The notes beneath the pieces were generated by a model, which saw nothing but the letters and a program-made list of their open reading frames with translations, was not told where the DNA came from and ran no database searches. Below, one piece after another: positions 35,010-36,712 of a stretch of DNA of 36,712 nucleotides; positions within the stretch are counted from its first letter, which is position 1, and each line of letters begins with the position of its first letter. Source of the DNA: Psychrobacter sp. (GTDB lineage: Bacteria; Pseudomonadota; Gammaproteobacteria; Pseudomonadales; Moraxellaceae); NCBI GenBank assembly GCA_029264635.1, contig JARIAA010000148.1, positions 1-36,712 on the forward strand, read 5' to 3'. The position numbers and the translations under genes were made by a program.

Positions 35010-36107
35010 TTATGAGATGACTACTTTTTTGCCAGCCGATGTCTTAGGTAGATCTGCTAAACAAATGAGGCTATCGTTACTGATGCCAGCGATAAGATAT
35101 TGCTCGGTACTAGGTTCGTATTTGATAACCTCTACTGGTTGCTGGGTCAGGCGCTGATCTTGTTTGATGATCCAAACGGTGGCATTTAAGGGCGTTAACG
35201 ACTGGTAAGGGGGACGTTTTAATACAGCTAGATCGACATTATGTAGCGCTTGTTCAGGAACAATCGTTCCCACTTCTATCTGTCCGTAATCGACACGTCC
35301 AGTGACTACCATATCAGGTTTGAGCGTATCGCGATTGGCTTCATCTCTGATGACATGGACATAGACAGACAATTCATTAGGCTTTTCACTGGCCTCTAGT
35401 TTACTTACTTGCCCTGCAAACTGTTCTGATAAACCTTTCGCCGTAAAGTTAACCGCTTGTCCAATGGAGAGCTTGGGCTTGGTTTTGATGGGCAATGTGG
35501 CAATAAAATTGAGATCCTTGTCATCACTTAAATGCAGAAGCGATGTGCGCTTGTCAACTTGCTGCCCTGTTTCGACGTATAAATTCTCTACACGTCCTGA
35601 AAAGCTAGACCGTACAATAATCGGTGGCCCTAAAGCCATCAATGATGCTTTGTCTTGATTGCTCTCAATCTGTTTATTAACGGTATTCTCCTGCATAGGT
35701 TTTCTATCTGTGCCGTCATCTGTTGTAGTGCTACCTTGCTCAGTAGATAATCGACGATTTATGATCAGTAAAGGTGCACCTTCTTCTACCCATTGACCTT
35801 CTGTTACTAGTACTTCTTGCACAATTGCATCAGTTATAGTAACAAAGCGCGACTGCCGAACAGGTTCAATGACACCTTGCAATCCAAGACTTGGCTGATA
35901 GCGCGATGGCTTGATGCTTAAAATATAATCTGCCGCCATATTTACACTATCGGTATCTGCAAAAATGGGCGAGTCTACTTGCTTATTATCTCCGCTAAGT
36001 TGGGAATTATTAGATGTTGAGGGAGGTTCACAAGCCATCATAAGTAAGATAGTTAATAATAAGGCACCATTCTTGCAGTACTTAGAAAGTCTTATACTCA
36101 TTGTCAT
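35010..36107 (-). CDS. HlyD/RND-type periplasmic adaptor lipoprotein
   Basis: A 365-residue membrane-fusion protein. The signal sequence ends in a lipobox LLMMAC with C26 lipidated. The two lipoyl half-motifs are split: VQEVLVTEGQWVEEGAPLL and, after a roughly 45-residue hydrophilic linker, SGRVENLYVETGQQVDKR. Barrel-like strands follow to the C-terminus. The coiled-coil hairpin normally between the lipoyl halves is replaced by a short linker rich in T, D, Q and N, so it may not reach an outer-membrane channel. No RND or ABC pump is adjacent. No clear ribosome binding site for ATG 36107; ATG 36101 is an alternative. It is on the same strand as the two-component genes but 256 bases upstream of them. 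Confidence 0.72.
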   Translation of the reverse strand: MTMSIRLSKYCKNGALLLTILLMMACEPPSTSNNSQLSGDNKQVDSPIFADTDSVNMAADYILSIKPSRYQPSLGLQGVIEPVRQSRFVTITDAIVQEVLVTEGQWVEEGAPLLIINRRLSTEQGSTTTDDGTDRKPMQENTVNKQIESNQDKASLMALGPPIIVRSSFSGRVENLYVETGQQVDKRTSLLHLSDDKDLNFIATLPIKTKPKLSIGQAVNFTAKGLSEQFAGQVSKLEASEKPNELSVYVHVIRDEANRDTLKPDMVVTGRVDYGQIEVGTIVPEQALHNVDLAVLKRPPYQSLTPLNATVWIIKQDQRLTQQPVEVIKYEPSTEQYLIAGISNDSLICLADLPKTSAGKKVVIS

Positions 36108-36263
36108 CAGTCATCATGGTAAACGTGACTTTATTATATAGATAAAAAGTTAAAGGTGCGATAGCTATTGTGCTTCAGAATGCTATATTTATCAAGCATA
36201 TGGGCGTGACAACGGCAACCAAAACTGTGTAAAAAGACGCAGATATAGGTAGATATTGGCTCG

Positions 36264-36283
36264 TAATTTTATCGATAAAATTA
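36264..36283. promoter_or_regulatory. Perfect 20-bp palindrome upstream of pilG
   Basis: TAATTTTATCGATAAAATTA reads the same on both strands. It lies about 91 bases before the pilG start, in a 267-base gap between divergent genes. It is AT-rich, so chance is possible, but a dimeric regulator site is plausible. Confidence 0.35.
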
Positions 36284-36374
36284 TTGTAAATACCAAGTGT
36301 AATAAACAGATGCTGCTTATAAGAGCAAACAACAACCATATAAAGAATGAACAGTTATTTATAGGAAAGTGATA

Positions 36375-36712
36375 ATGGAAAATAATTTTGAAGGTTTAAA
36401 AATCATGGTCATCGATGATTCAAAAACCATTCGTCGTACCGCTGAGACCTTGCTGCAAAAAGCGGGGTGCGAAGTAATTACCGCCATTGATGGTTTTGAT
36501 GCACTCGCAAAGATTGTTGATAACAATCCTGACATCATCTTTGTCGACATTATGATGCCGCGTCTAGATGGCTATCAAACCTGTGCCTTAATCAAAAATA
36601 ACCCTCATTATGCCAGTACACCTGTCATCATGTTGTCATCAAAAGATGGACTATTTGATAAAGCGCGCGGCCGTATTGTAGGTTCAGATGAGTATTTGAC
36701 CAAGCCATTTAG
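36375..36712 (+). CDS. pilG: Twitching motility response regulator PilG, 3' end cut
   Basis: The first 112 codons of a single-domain CheY-like receiver, running off the window end. It follows Pseudomonas PilG almost residue for residue: VIDDSKTIRRTAETLL, then FVDIMMPRLDGYQTCALIKN with phospho-acceptor D58, then VIMLSSKDGLFDKA, then GSDEYLTKPF with K110. PilG acts in the Pil-Chp chemosensory pathway that controls type IV pilus extension and twitching. pilH, pilI and pilJ usually follow downstream. AGGA lies eight bases before the ATG. Confidence 0.95.
   Translation, partial: MENNFEGLKIMVIDDSKTIRRTAETLLQKAGCEVITAIDGFDALAKIVDNNPDIIFVDIMMPRLDGYQTCALIKNNPHYASTPVIMLSSKDGLFDKARGRIVGSDEYLTKPF

Noticed and set aside
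36108-36374. Sigma54 promoter for pilG
   Set aside because: No TGGCAC-N5-TTGC-like pair was found in the gap.

Overview
The window reads like a stretch of a Psychrobacter-type chromosome (Gammaproteobacteria, Moraxellaceae). That is an inference from overall protein character, moderately AT-rich intergenic DNA, a pilG gene that follows the Pseudomonas/Moraxellaceae PilG sequence closely, a FadE-type acyl-CoA dehydrogenase, a divergent radC/coaBC pair and an RstA/OmpR-like two-component pair. No tRNA, rRNA, CRISPR array, prophage or transposase gene was seen. Almost all the DNA is ordinary core or near-core chromosome, with 31 genes supported, two of them cut by the window edges.

Layout. 1-5.9 kb: a partial universal stress protein (-), a PreP-type M16C metallopeptidase (+), a zinc-ribbon NUDIX hydrolase (-) and a NudL-type CoA pyrophosphatase (+). 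5.9-11.4 kb: an MpaB/latex-clearing-type oxygenase (-), the NhaA Na+/H+ antiporter (-), a TauE/SafE permease (+) and a dicarboxylate/glutamate:cation symporter (-). 11.8-17.1 kb: FadE (-), RadC (-) and, divergently, CoaBC (+). 17.2-21.4 kb: a second TauE/SafE permease (+), a DUF2905 membrane protein, a histone-deacetylase-like amidohydrolase, a YbjN-domain protein and an unrecognised helical protein (all -). 21.5-25 kb: the cytochrome c maturation genes ccmA-B-C-D-E (+), ending at a terminator without ccmF/G/H. 25-28.9 kb: an aldo/keto reductase (-), then an MFS transporter plus a cytosine-deaminase-like amidohydrolase (+). 29-31.6 kb: the methionine importer metN-metI-metQ (-). 31.9-36.1 kb: an OmpR-family regulator with its histidine kinase, and an RND/HlyD-type adaptor lipoprotein (all -). 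36.4 kb to the end: the start of pilG (+).

How the genes work together. ccmA-E form the heme-export and heme-chaperone half of System I cytochrome c maturation. metNIQ form one ABC methionine importer. The MFS/deaminase pair looks like uptake plus deamination of a nucleobase-like compound. The response regulator and kinase form a two-component system. The rest are mostly single-gene units separated by intrinsic terminators, six of which are visible.

Most notable observations: (1) a family of about 145-bp hairpin elements with TATAGT-type inverted ends in four intergenic spots (three long copies, one short), with a conserved loop core and stems that differ in sequence but still pair; (2) a histidine kinase whose ATPase domain is interrupted by about 215 low-complexity residues between the N and G1 boxes; (3) a CoaBC carrying a His/Cys-rich insert; (4) a CodA-like deaminase with Ser where E. 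coli CodA has the substrate-discriminating Asp314; (5) a MetN that ends before the methionine-sensing NIL domain. I found no defence system or other large undescribed multi-gene system here. The hairpin element family is the best candidate for something undescribed.
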